NCBI RefSeq assembly: GCF_900199435.1
Contig: NZ_OAML01000002.1
Coordinates: 744,001-808,000 of the forward strand
Reading direction: 5' to 3'
Origin: Pygmaiobacter massiliensis
Lineage (GTDB): Bacteria > Bacillota > Clostridia > Oscillospirales > Ruminococcaceae
Length of the DNA: 64,000 nucleotides
Shown here: positions 22,298 to 30,180 of the stretch, piece after piece
Layout of the letters: each line of letters opens with the position of its first letter
How positions within the stretch are numbered: the stretch's first letter is position 1
Program-made: the position numbers and the translations under genes
The notes under the pieces: generated by a model
The model's database searches: none
What the model was told of the DNA's origin: nothing
The model's input: the letters and a program-made list of their open reading frames with translations, nothing else

Positions 22298-24030
22298 CAC
22301 CTTTACTTTTTGCAGCAAACACAACTATTTTTAACACAAACGGCATTGGCTCTTTGGCTGATGCCGTTTCTTGTGCCGTAACCGAAGAACGCAACGGTAT
22401 GTTTGAGCTGGAAATGCAATACCCAATTACCGGACTGCATTATTCAGAGATTGCGCTTTCAATCATTATTCTCGCGGTGCCGGGTGACGGACGCGATAAG
22501 CAGCCATTCCGCATCTACAAAATTACAAAGCCCATAAACGGCATTGTAACGGTCTACGCGCAGCACATCAGCTATCAGCTGTCACATATCCCCTGCATGC
22601 CTTTCTCGGCTAGTTCTGCGGGTCTGGCGCTGTCGGGATTTAAAACCTACGCAGCAGAAGCGTGTCCGTTTGAGTTTTGGACGGACGTGACCACGGCTGG
22701 CAATTATTCGCAGTTTACCCCTGCAAGCATTCGCTCTCGGCTTGGCGGTGTAGAGGGGTCTATCCTCGATACCTACGGCGGTGAATATGAGTGGGACGGA
22801 TATACTGTTAAGCTTCATGCAGCGCGTGGGGCTGACAATGGTGTAACGCTCCGCTATGGCAAAAACATTACAGATTTAACGCAAGAAGAAAATATCTCAA
22901 GCACAATTACAGGCATTTGCCCTTATTGGGCGGGTACCGATGGCATTACCGTCACGCTGCCGGAGAAGGTGCTTTCTGCTGAAAGCGCTGCAAACTTTCC
23001 TTACCCGCGCACGATACCGCTTGACCTTTCCGGAGAGTTTGAGGAAAAGCCGACAGTCGAAGAGCTACGCGCAAAAGCGCAAGCCTACATTTCAAAAAGT
23101 GGGATTGGTATTCCAACGGTCAGTCTTGATGTTTCTTTTGTTGCCCTTTGGCAGACAGAGGACTATAAGGACATCGCGCCACTCGAACGCGTGCGCCTCT
23201 GCGATACCGTAACAGTTATATTCGAAAAGCTCGGCGTATCCGCAAAAGCAAAGGTAATTGCCACGGTTTACAATGTGCTGCTTGACCGATATGACCACAT
23301 CGAGATTGGCGACGCAAAATCCACATTGGCCGGAACAATCGCTAGTACCAACCAAACGATAGCAGAAAAGACTAGCTCTAGCTTTTTACAGGCTGCCGTT
23401 GACCGCGCGACTGGGTGGATTACCGGGGCGAATGGCGGCTATGTCGTGATGCAAAAAGATGCTAACGGACAGCCTTTCGAAATTCTTATTATGGACACCC
23501 CGAATATCGAAACCGCTCAAAAAGTATGGCGTTGGAACTCCGGCGGCCTTGGATATTCCAAAACTGGATATGCTGGGCCTTATGGTTTAGCCATCACGCA
23601 GGACGGCGCTATTGTGGCCGACTTTATTACGGCGGGCACACTGGACTGCGCCACGCTGACCGTTTTAAATTTGATTGCAAATAACGTGCAACTGTCCGGC
23701 AACTTTAAATCTGTTAGTGGCACATTGACTGCATGGCTTTGGGCTGGTGTATTCCGCATGATGCGTGGGGATAAAGAATTTTTAGGTATTTCTACAACCG
23801 CAACGGATGACAACAACGGCAAAGGGATAATCAACGTAAATAAAGTCGTGGCTGGCGTTGTGACACCTGGAACTAAAATCTTAGGCGAACAAATCACAAC
23901 GGATGAGATAATGTGTACAAAGATACGGCCGGGCGATGGACAAAACACCCTTTACACGAATTGGGTACGCGTAAATGCCGCAGATGGATCCAGTCAATGG
24001 GCATTGTGCGGCAAACTTACACCATGGTAG
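22294..24030 (+). CDS. Tail-associated protein (Tal, prophage endopeptidase tail family)
   Basis: From ATG 22294 the protein has 578 residues. The first about 350 (FNTNGIGSLADAVSCAVTEERNGMFELEMQYP, PFRIYKITKPINGIVTVYAQHI) are the gp27-like hub fold of phage minor structural proteins. The rest, with SFLQAAVDRATGWITGANGGYVV and QDGAIVADFITAGTLDCATL, is the fibre-like tail common to such proteins. I see no clear peptidase domain. It sits at the tail tip, right after Dit. Confidence 0.9.
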   Translation: MTPLLFAANTTIFNTNGIGSLADAVSCAVTEERNGMFELEMQYPITGLHYSEIALSIIILAVPGDGRDKQPFRIYKITKPINGIVTVYAQHISYQLSHIPCMPFSASSAGLALSGFKTYAAEACPFEFWTDVTTAGNYSQFTPASIRSRLGGVEGSILDTYGGEYEWDGYTVKLHAARGADNGVTLRYGKNITDLTQEENISSTITGICPYWAGTDGITVTLPEKVLSAESAANFPYPRTIPLDLSGEFEEKPTVEELRAKAQAYISKSGIGIPTVSLDVSFVALWQTEDYKDIAPLERVRLCDTVTVIFEKLGVSAKAKVIATVYNVLLDRYDHIEIGDAKSTLAGTIASTNQTIAEKTSSSFLQAAVDRATGWITGANGGYVVMQKDANGQPFEILIMDTPNIETAQKVWRWNSGGLGYSKTGYAGPYGLAITQDGAIVADFITAGTLDCATLTVLNLIANNVQLSGNFKSVSGTLTAWLWAGVFRMMRGDKEFLGISTTATDDNNGKGIINVNKVVAGVVTPGTKILGEQITTDEIMCTKIRPGDGQNTLYTNWVRVNAADGSSQWALCGKLTPW

Positions 24031-24040
24031 GAGGTATTAA

Positions 24041-25333
24041 ATGCAAGCAATCAAACTTGATTTACAGCAGCAGTCAATTATGACACCGCTGAAAGCGAAA
24101 CAAAACGACAGGTACAGCAGGTTTTTCAAGGCGGTGCTAGTGGACGGTAGCGCTGCCTTTTCTATTCCATCTGGTGCCGCGCTGACAGTGCGCTATATCG
24201 CTCCGAGTGGCTCCGGGTGGTATGACACCATCACAGAGATTAATGGCACGACCAAACACAGCGCGTTTTCCATCAGCGGCAACGAAGTCACTGTTGAACT
24301 TGCCGAAGCTATGCTGACAAAGCCCGGCAACGGTATGCTGTGCTTGCAAATCTATACTGCGACCGGATACCGCATTGGCACGTGGAATATCCCGCTTGAG
24401 ATTGAAGCCGACCCACTCGCAGATAGCACTATTGCAGCAAGTGACTATTACAACGTGCTGACTGCACAGGTCGCCCAGGCATTGGGATACCGTGATGCAG
24501 CCGCAAACAGCGCTACCGCAGCCGCAGCAAGTGCAGCCTTAGCACAGCAAAGCAGCCAGCAAAGCAAAGGTTGGTATGCTACCGCGGCTGCGCTTCGCGC
24601 TGCACATCCGACCGGACAAAATGGTGACTGGGCAATTGTAGGTGGAGCAATTGACACAATCTGGGTGTGGGACACCGATACCACAGACTGGAAAAACACC
24701 CATCAGCAGACTGACATGACCAACTACTACACCAAATCGCAGGCCGATGCGGCGTTTGGACAAGCAAATCAAATGCCGCAAAACGCATTGACTAAAAAAG
24801 TTTCAAATGTATTAGATATTGATACGAGCGGCAATATGGCTGCCGGGAATATGGTTCCAGCATCAGTGGCCACAGAAAATGCTGCTACGCTTATAAACTC
24901 TCCGGTTTCAACCGGTGCGTTTTACGCATACCGCGAAGTTATTGTTATACGCTCCGAAAACAGTACACTGCATCAACAGATTGTCGTGAAACTAACAGAA
25001 GCCTACCCATCTCCAGGAAGAGTGTGGGTTAATAAATACAGCAATGACGCAGGCGCTTGGTCTGGTTGGACAACCGTTTCTGAAAATCAGTTCAAAGTTC
25101 AATCCGGTAATGTTTCCACACAAGGCACTGGTGGGTGGACTGATGTACAAGTAACTTTCCCAACGCCATATAAAAACATTCCTGCCGTAATCGTTACGCC
25201 ATCTACTCAATACTCTAACGAAAACGTAATGGTTTCAAATATATCCACCACCGGGTGCAAGGTGTCTGTATTTGCACCATCAACCGGATTTTCTTACGGC
25301 ATCTACTGGCAAGCAATTGGATTAACACAATAG
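24041..25333 (+). CDS. BppU-type baseplate/receptor-binding protein
   Basis: 430 residues. The N-terminal about 135 match the BppU N-terminal beta-sandwich: MQAIKLDLQQQSIMTPLKAK, DGSAAFSIPSGAALTVRYI and GMLCLQIYTATGYRIGTWNI. A helical Ala-rich linker (about 150-175) leads to KGWYATAAALRAAHPTGQNGDW (a small carbohydrate-like module), a NYYTKSQADAAF collar, and a C-terminal beta-domain (about 345-430, ending GFSYGIYWQAIGLTQ) that resembles H-type lectin or pyocin-knob folds. It likely binds host cell-surface glycans and is the best candidate for host-range determination. Confidence 0.8.
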   Translation: MQAIKLDLQQQSIMTPLKAKQNDRYSRFFKAVLVDGSAAFSIPSGAALTVRYIAPSGSGWYDTITEINGTTKHSAFSISGNEVTVELAEAMLTKPGNGMLCLQIYTATGYRIGTWNIPLEIEADPLADSTIAASDYYNVLTAQVAQALGYRDAAANSATAAAASAALAQQSSQQSKGWYATAAALRAAHPTGQNGDWAIVGGAIDTIWVWDTDTTDWKNTHQQTDMTNYYTKSQADAAFGQANQMPQNALTKKVSNVLDIDTSGNMAAGNMVPASVATENAATLINSPVSTGAFYAYREVIVIRSENSTLHQQIVVKLTEAYPSPGRVWVNKYSNDAGAWSGWTTVSENQFKVQSGNVSTQGTGGWTDVQVTFPTPYKNIPAVIVTPSTQYSNENVMVSNISTTGCKVSVFAPSTGFSYGIYWQAIGLTQ

Positions 25334-25349
25334 AAAGGATTGATAAAAA

Positions 25350-26045
25350 ATGGAAAATTGTATGTTCCCTATGGAGTTTCTCCGCGTAACCCAGCGCCCC
25401 GGTATCGGCTCACACCGCGGCAGCAAGGCAATTGACCTCGGCGGCAGAGATACCGGCAAAGATAAAGTATACGCGCCGTTTAGCGGCACTGTGGTTCGCA
25501 CACGCAAAGGTGCGAATGGCGAGTTGTACTTAGTATCCGATGCGCCGGTGCGCTTCGCTGATGGCTCTACTGACTACTGTACCGTGACCTTTATCCATGA
25601 TGAAGCATTTAACGTGCCAGAGGGCACTCACGTCGTGCAGGGCCAGTACATCTATGATGAGGGTGGCATGGGTAGCGGCAGGCCGCACAAGTTCGGCAAT
25701 CATCTGCACATGGAAGTCAGCCGCGGCAAGGTGTCTGCACGGCAGGTCGCTAACAAATACGGCGTATACTGCACCGCTATCCAGATGGACATTAACAAAG
25801 CAATGATGCTCGGCAATGACGTTACTGTGATGGATGCAGGCGGCATGGAGTGGCACAGACGCACCGAGTGCGAAGCACCCGTGCAGGCTCAAAACGCATA
25901 CACCGTGCGCGCTGGTGATAGCTGGTGGCGCATTGCAGAGCAGCAGCTCGGCTCTGGCACAAAATTGTACAAGCTTGCAGCTGCAAACGGAAAGACTGTC
26001 AACTCTCCCCTGCATCCTGGGGATAAGCTTACGCTGGAGGTGTAA
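25350..26045 (+). CDS. Endolysin: M23-like peptidase plus LysM
   Basis: 231 residues. H22 and D29 (GSHRGSKAIDLGG) and the HLH pair at 118-120 form the zinc site of M23/LytM-type metallopeptidases, which cleave peptidoglycan cross-bridges. A LysM domain occupies about 184-230 (YTVRAGDSWWRIAEQQLG...LHPGDKLTLEV) and binds the wall. No signal peptide is present, in keeping with holin-dependent release. The holin gene follows directly, with its ribosome site (GGAGGTG) overlapping this gene's end. Confidence 0.9.
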   Translation: MENCMFPMEFLRVTQRPGIGSHRGSKAIDLGGRDTGKDKVYAPFSGTVVRTRKGANGELYLVSDAPVRFADGSTDYCTVTFIHDEAFNVPEGTHVVQGQYIYDEGGMGSGRPHKFGNHLHMEVSRGKVSARQVANKYGVYCTAIQMDINKAMMLGNDVTVMDAGGMEWHRRTECEAPVQAQNAYTVRAGDSWWRIAEQQLGSGTKLYKLAAANGKTVNSPLHPGDKLTLEV

Positions 26046-26046
26046 C

Positions 26047-26538
26047 ATGGAAGAGAAACGCAATATATTTGCCGTAATCAAGGGCGGCATTGCGGGTGTA
26101 GCAACAGCATTTACTGCTGCTTTCGGTTGGATTGGTTGGCTTGTCGTAGGCTGGGTTTGTTGCATGGCATTGGACTGGATTTCGGGTTCTGCCGCAGCGA
26201 AGAAAAACGGAGAGTGGAAGTCCAGCACCGCGCGAGATGGTATCTGGCACAAAGCTGGTATGATTCTTGTCGTTATCATCGCCGCAATCGTAGATGGGGT
26301 ATTAGGCCAAATCGTCAACAACATTCCCGGATTTACACTTCCCTTTACTTATAGCATGATGGTATTTCCCGTAGTAATCTGCTGGTATATTTTTACGGAA
26401 CTCGGTAGCATCTGCGAGAATGCAAACAAGATGGGCGCGACGATTCCAGACTTTTTAATCAGTCTTCTCTCTGCGGGCAAACTTGGCACTGAAAATGTAT
26501 GGGACAACATCCTCAAGAAACCGAATAAAAAAGAATAA
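26047..26538 (+). CDS. Phage holin (toxin-secretion/phage lysis family)
   Basis: 163 residues with hydrophobic spans at about 10-28, 29-48, 76-96 and 98-118 (for example GWIGWLVVGWVCCMALDWIS and GMILVVIIAAIVDGVLGQIV). The phrase LDWISGSAAAKKNGEWKSSTARDGIWHK and the C-terminal PDFLISLLSAGKLG are shared with the TcdE/BhlA-like phage_holin_4 family. It would make membrane lesions to release the endolysin. It ends the late operon. Confidence 0.9.
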   Translation: MEEKRNIFAVIKGGIAGVATAFTAAFGWIGWLVVGWVCCMALDWISGSAAAKKNGEWKSSTARDGIWHKAGMILVVIIAAIVDGVLGQIVNNIPGFTLPFTYSMMVFPVVICWYIFTELGSICENANKMGATIPDFLISLLSAGKLGTENVWDNILKKPNKKE

Positions 26539-26544
26539 CGATAT

Positions 26545-26579
26545 AAAAAGCCCCGGCCTTGATTGGTCGGGGCTTTTTC
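26545..26579 (+). terminator. Rho-independent terminator of the phage late operon
   Basis: AAGCCCCGGCC and GGTCGGGGCTT pair around TTGATT and are followed by TTTTTCTT. It lies seven bases after the holin stop. Confidence 0.93.
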
Positions 26580-26861
26580 TTATTTATTGGATTAATTTTG
26601 AATATATGGCCTAAAATTGCCAATACTATAATTAATAAGTTAAATATCAAATAAACGCGGCTCGGCGCATGGCGGCGCGGGTCATAGGGCAGCGTCGGCG
26701 CGGCGCGCGGCAGGCTTGTACAATAAAAATAAAAAAGAAAAATAAGAAGCGGAATAGGATGCTTAGTGCGTCTTAAAAAGAATGATAGAAAGCCATTTTT
26801 AGAGGTGTGGACGTCCAGTCTGTACCGACACCCAGCCGACGCCTAACCGACACCCAATTGC
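26580..26861. other. Intergenic region with GC-rich patch and tandem repeats
   Basis: No gene is seen. The left part is AT-rich. At about 26655-26715 there is a sharp GC-rich island with CGGCGC four times (26663, 26673, 26696, 26701). An A-rich purine tract follows (about 26719-26755), then the three 11-base tandem repeats listed separately. The composition break resembles origin, oriT or junction DNA; I cannot assign it. Confidence 0.5.
26824..26856. repeat. Three tandem 11-base repeats
   Basis: ACCGACACCCA (26824-26834), GCCGACGCCTA (26835-26845) and ACCGACACCCA (26846-26856) abut without spacers; the outer two are identical and the middle differs at three positions. One repeat per helical turn is what protein-binding iterons or partition sites look like. 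They lie between the phage late operon and the replication-relaxation gene, next to an A-rich run. Confidence 0.7.
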
Positions 26862-26893
26862 AATAAAAAAAGAGTGGATTTTACTCCACTCTT
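26862..26893 (-). terminator. Terminator of the FtsK/relaxation operon
   Basis: On the minus strand AAGAGTGGA and TCCACTCTT pair around GTAAAA and are followed by TTTTTATTG. The upstream arm overlaps the last codons and stop of the replication-relaxation gene. Confidence 0.8.
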
Positions 26894-27414
26894 ATTTTTT
26901 TTAGGCTGGTGTCAATGTGAATAAAGCCGTCCGGAACGGGCTTGCTTGAAACAACAAATACTTTTGGCCTGGCGGTCATGTACTCTTTATAATCGCCGCT
27001 CTCAATAAATCTTTGATATTTCCCCGCGTCAAATCCCTTATTGGATATCTCAACCTCTAGCAAGCCGACACAAGGCCCGCTTCCGGCATCGTATACAAAC
27101 GCTGCGTCCGGCCGTATATGCCCGCAGTCCGGCTCAATTGCGAATCTCGGCACATTTGCCGCCCCTGCTAAAGCCGCATAGAATCGGCTTACAAGCAGCG
27201 CGTGCCGCACCTGCTTCGGGCATTTTGCAAAGTAGATATATTGGCTCGACACGCTATCCCTTGCTCGGCTTAACTTGCCAGCGTCAGATATTGCCTTTAA
27301 CCTACGCCAGCATACATCGTCAGACGAAAAGAAAAGCTTTCGTATCGTGGCAGTATCCGCTATCTTAAACTCTCTCACGAACTCGACAACCTCAAAATCC
27401 CTTGTGGTCAGCAT
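26881..27414 (-). CDS. Replication-relaxation-like winged-helix protein
   Basis: 177 residues. The N-terminal about 60 form a winged helix (LTTRDFEVVEFVREFKIADTATIRKLFF, then WRRLKAISDAGKLSR). The rest resembles a small nuclease-like fold with DCGHIRPDAAFVY and VGLLEVEISNKGFDAGKYQRF, where D, E and K recall the restriction-like D-ExK arrangement. This is the layout of the replication-relaxation family found on plasmids and integrative elements of Firmicutes and Actinobacteria. It overlaps the FtsK-like gene by 7 bases, so the two are made together. Confidence 0.75.
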   Translation of the reverse strand: MLTTRDFEVVEFVREFKIADTATIRKLFFSSDDVCWRRLKAISDAGKLSRARDSVSSQYIYFAKCPKQVRHALLVSRFYAALAGAANVPRFAIEPDCGHIRPDAAFVYDAGSGPCVGLLEVEISNKGFDAGKYQRFIESGDYKEYMTARPKVFVVSSKPVPDGFIHIDTSLKKIRVE

Positions 27415-28610
27415 AGCAGGTCAACCCCTCTGCTGGGCTTTGCCGTCACCTTTTCTACATACGTGGGCCGCAGTAGCTGCCGGGCGCGCTCTGTATCCAA
27501 ATAAGGGCATTGCACCAGCACCTCGGAATTTTTCTTAAAGATGCCCTGGCCCTTGCCTTTGAGCAGCTCTAGGCCGCCCTTATCGAGTATAATGCGGCTG
27601 TTTGTTTCGTTCATCGTTTTCAAGCCCAAGACTGTGGTGACGTTGGCTTTTATGCGGCCGTTCAGTATCTTCGCATCTGGCCTTTGGGTGCTGATGATAA
27701 TGTGAATACCGCAAGCCCTCGCCTTAGCGGAAATCTCTTCTAGACTTTGTATCGTGGCCTTTTCTAAGCACAGGTCGGCAAATTCGTCAACTATGAGAAC
27801 TTCATAGCCTAAGCCTTTATATTTTCGGTTGTACTCTTTAATATCCACGCAATCATGGCTAAAAAACAAGTCATAGCGGCGGTCAACCTCCCGGCTGATG
27901 GCAGATAACACGCGCTCCGCTTCGCCCTTAGTCCGGGCAAAGTCAACTACATTCCTGCACTTCGCGAAAATCTGGAACTCTGCACCGCGCTTTAAATCTA
28001 TAAGGTGTAGTTTTACGTCTTTGTCGAGAATTAGATTTGTAATGATGGAGCGCAGCACGGTGCTTTTGCCGCTTCCGGTTTCGCCCGCGATTAGCATATG
28101 CGGCTCACCGGACGATAAATCGCAGGTTACAGCCTTGCCCCGGCAATCATAGCCCACCGGGAACTCAACATCACCTTTGCAATGGATTGTTTCGTATTCG
28201 TAAACGCTTTTTTGGTTTTGCTCAAACACTTCGATTTGGATTTGCTTATAAGTATAACGGATATCAATGTCACGGCCCACATGCTGCTGAATGGCCAATC
28301 GGTTGCGCTCAAAGTCATCAATCGACAGCCCGGCCGGCAACGAGAAGCTGTAAACCGTACTCACTTCCGTGTGTTCCTTGCTCACCATGATGGGGTAAGC
28401 TGACCCTTTGCCCAAATTAAGATTTTTAAACAGCCGGTCAAACGGCGACCAGGTAGTAAAGTAGTAACCGATGCCTAGCGCCCCGCAGCTTGCCATGAGA
28501 TAGCCGATGCCAGCGCAGGCAGGACAGATGCAGCCGACTACCGCACCGCTTACCGTGGCCAGAATAGAGGTATCTAAGAGGGTTGCCTCTTTGGTTGTTT
28601 TGGATTGCAT
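27408..28610 (-). CDS. FtsK/SpoIIIE-type DNA translocase (plasmid/ICE type)
   Basis: The start at 28610 is chosen for AAAGGTGG upstream; this gives 400 residues, far shorter than chromosomal FtsK. Two hydrophobic spans fill about 14-50 (TVSGAVVGCICPACAGIGYLMASCGALGIGYYF). The motor has the Walker A GETGSGKST (176-184), the Walker B LIVDEFADL and ISTQRPDAKILNG, a hallmark of FtsK motors. There is no gamma (KOPS-reading) domain visible. Short membrane-anchored FtsK proteins act as conjugation coupling proteins or TraB-like transfer motors, or in plasmid segregation. Confidence 0.87.
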   Translation of the reverse strand: MQSKTTKEATLLDTSILATVSGAVVGCICPACAGIGYLMASCGALGIGYYFTTWSPFDRLFKNLNLGKGSAYPIMVSKEHTEVSTVYSFSLPAGLSIDDFERNRLAIQQHVGRDIDIRYTYKQIQIEVFEQNQKSVYEYETIHCKGDVEFPVGYDCRGKAVTCDLSSGEPHMLIAGETGSGKSTVLRSIITNLILDKDVKLHLIDLKRGAEFQIFAKCRNVVDFARTKGEAERVLSAISREVDRRYDLFFSHDCVDIKEYNRKYKGLGYEVLIVDEFADLCLEKATIQSLEEISAKARACGIHIIISTQRPDAKILNGRIKANVTTVLGLKTMNETNSRIILDKGGLELLKGKGQGIFKKNSEVLVQCPYLDTERARQLLRPTYVEKVTAKPSRGVDLLC

Positions 28611-28730
28611 AATTAATACCACCTTTCGACACGCACAAGTGGTATGATTAAAGCACGAATCGCCTTGTGCGGTTGGTTTGGCGCTCCTGTGCATCGCTTT
28701 GAAGTGTGGATGTGCAGGGGCGTTTTGTTT

Positions 28731-28913
28731 TTAAAGAAGTTCATCGTCTATCTCGCCAGGCTTTTCAAAGTTGCGCTTCGGTTGACGTTCTTTGCTTTTA
28801 AAGTACGCCGCCAAAACGTCTTTTACAAATACACCCGGAGAACTAGAAGCATTCTGTATTTTGAGATACAGTTCATGTTCCTCTTTCTTAAACGATAGAT
28901 TCATGCGGTCCAA
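28731..28913 (-). CDS. Small ParR-like partner protein
   Basis: A 60-residue protein started at TTG 28913, which has AGGTGAG just upstream; ATG 28904 is the alternative. It opens DRMNLSFKKEEHELYLKI, a beta strand then helix like ribbon-helix-helix adaptors, then SPGVFVKDVLAAYFKSKER, and ends acidic (EIDDELL). It overlaps the actin-like gene by 13 bases, the usual order parM-parR. ParR proteins bind a centromere and cap the actin filament. Assignment rests on size, shape and context. Confidence 0.6.
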   Translation of the reverse strand: MDRMNLSFKKEEHELYLKIQNASSSPGVFVKDVLAAYFKSKERQPKRNFEKPGEIDDELL

Positions 28914-29776
28914 ATTTTCTCACCTACCTTTGCAAACCCTATTGCATTCGCAAACTGCGACTGCTCCATTATTTTTGTGGCCGGATATCTCGCCTTTATG
29001 TATCGGCCAAGCGTGTAAGCTCCGCCTCCGCATAGATAAATCGGAGTTGTGCGGGATGGGTAATTCAGATCAAGTTCATAGAACAATTGTTCGAGGTGGT
29101 CACGGCAAATACCATGTACAAACTCTTTACTGCGGATTATTCCGTCCACTATAAGGTCGTCGCGCATAATCGACTCGCCGTAAGATGGAAGCAAGCTTAA
29201 TTTATACTGCCGGTTGGCCGCCTGGGCTACATCGCCATAAAGCGACATGACGCCAGAAAAAAGCGTTGTGGACCGTGACAGGGTTCTTTTTCCGTTTTCC
29301 ACTTCAAACAATGCAATGTCCGTGGTGCGAGAGCCAATGTCAATAATAATTGCGTTTCCAGGAATGTGCTGAGAAAGTAGCGCGCCGGCTCCTTGGGCAT
29401 AAACCTTAACACGACTAATATTGATTTCTCGTCTGCTGCTATGATAAATGACGGTAGCGCGCGGCGCTGTTTCGATGGAAGATTTAAAACTATCCTTCAG
29501 CGCCTGAAATTGACCAATTGGCAGCCCTGTAACAACGCTGAATGTGTTTTCCTTGCTTGACATCGCAAGAGCCGTAAAAAGGCACACACGTGTGAGCTCT
29601 GAATTTATTTTGTCTACTTCTAGCGTTCCACTGCCTACCCCGATAGCGTACACCTTGCCATCCACCGTGATAGTATCGTTCCCGCTTATCTGGTCATCTG
29701 AACTTATCTTGCTAAGGAATGATATCCCTTCGCTGGTCTTAGTCGTGCTATATCCGATATCCACACCAACTATCAT
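28901..29776 (-). CDS. ParM/StbA-like plasmid-segregation actin
   Basis: From the ATG at 29776 (AAAGGTG upstream) the protein has 291 residues. Actin-fold signatures are visible: phosphate-1 VGVDIGYSTTK at 3-13, phosphate-2 AIIIDIGSRTTDIALFE near 150, and the adenosine motif YLCGGGAYTLGRYIKA near 250. It would polymerise with ATP and push DNA copies apart. Followed by a ParR-like ORF and an FtsK motor, it makes a segregation/transfer module that a purely chromosomal prophage would not need. Confidence 0.87.
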   Translation of the reverse strand: MIVGVDIGYSTTKTSEGISFLSKISSDDQISGNDTITVDGKVYAIGVGSGTLEVDKINSELTRVCLFTALAMSSKENTFSVVTGLPIGQFQALKDSFKSSIETAPRATVIYHSSRREINISRVKVYAQGAGALLSQHIPGNAIIIDIGSRTTDIALFEVENGKRTLSRSTTLFSGVMSLYGDVAQAANRQYKLSLLPSYGESIMRDDLIVDGIIRSKEFVHGICRDHLEQLFYELDLNYPSRTTPIYLCGGGAYTLGRYIKARYPATKIMEQSQFANAIGFAKVGEKIWTA

Positions 29777-29892
29777 AAGTTTACACACCTTTCTGTATAT
29801 CAATTTTGTCGTATGCTGGTGCCATGGTAAAATATATGCGTAAGGTTACACCAACATGCGCCAATTTGAATAAAATATTTTGCGTATTTAAA
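29777..29892 (-). promoter_or_regulatory. Control region of the parM-like operon, inverted repeat
   Basis: TATGCTGGTG (29812-29821) and CACCAACATG (29849-29858) form an inverted repeat with two mismatches, centred about 60 bases before the actin gene. A -10/-35 pair is not clear. In ParM systems this position holds the centromere and autoregulatory site bound by ParR, so this is a candidate parC. Confidence 0.4.
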
Positions 29893-29927
29893 TAAAAACT
29901 CCCTTGGCTGATTTTAGGCCAAGAGAG
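29893..29927 (-). terminator. Terminator-like hairpin upstream of the par module
   Basis: On the minus strand CTTGGC and GCCAAG pair, extended imperfectly by CTCTC/GGGAG, followed by TTTTTATTT. It may insulate the par operon from transcription coming from the tRNA-Gly side. Confidence 0.6.
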
Positions 29928-29996
29928 CAGTATTTCTGACGAAAATTTGACGATTTTATATGGTGATATTGAGTTTAAATAAATTAATTTAAATTA

Positions 29997-30043
29997 ACAA
30001 AAAACCGCACAGTCAAGCCGTTTTTGGCCATTCTGTGCGGTTT
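29997..30043 (-). terminator. Terminator after tRNA-Gly
   Basis: CCGCACAG and CTGTGCGG form the outer stem with an inner GGC/GCC pairing; on the minus strand it is followed by TTTTTTGTT. It lies directly downstream of the tRNA-Gly 3' end. Confidence 0.8.
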
Positions 30044-30048
30044 CTATT

Positions 30049-30122
30049 TGGAGCAGATAGCGGGAATCGAACCCGCATAACCAGCTTGGAAGGCTGGAGT
30101 TTTACCACTAAACTATATCTGC
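30049..30122 (-). tRNA. tRNA-Gly(UCC)
   Basis: On the minus strand the acceptor GCAGATA pairs with TATCTGC, followed by TCCA. The anticodon stem is CCAGC/GCTGG with loop CTTCCAA (T33, anticodon TCC). The T-arm GCGGG-TTCGATT-CCCGC is intact. Its 3' end faces the mobile region to the left, so it is the likely attachment site. Confidence 0.95.
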
Positions 30123-30180
30123 ACATTGTTGCCCCGCTTTGCGGAACAACAATTATTATACCTTATCTTCAGGGCGATTG

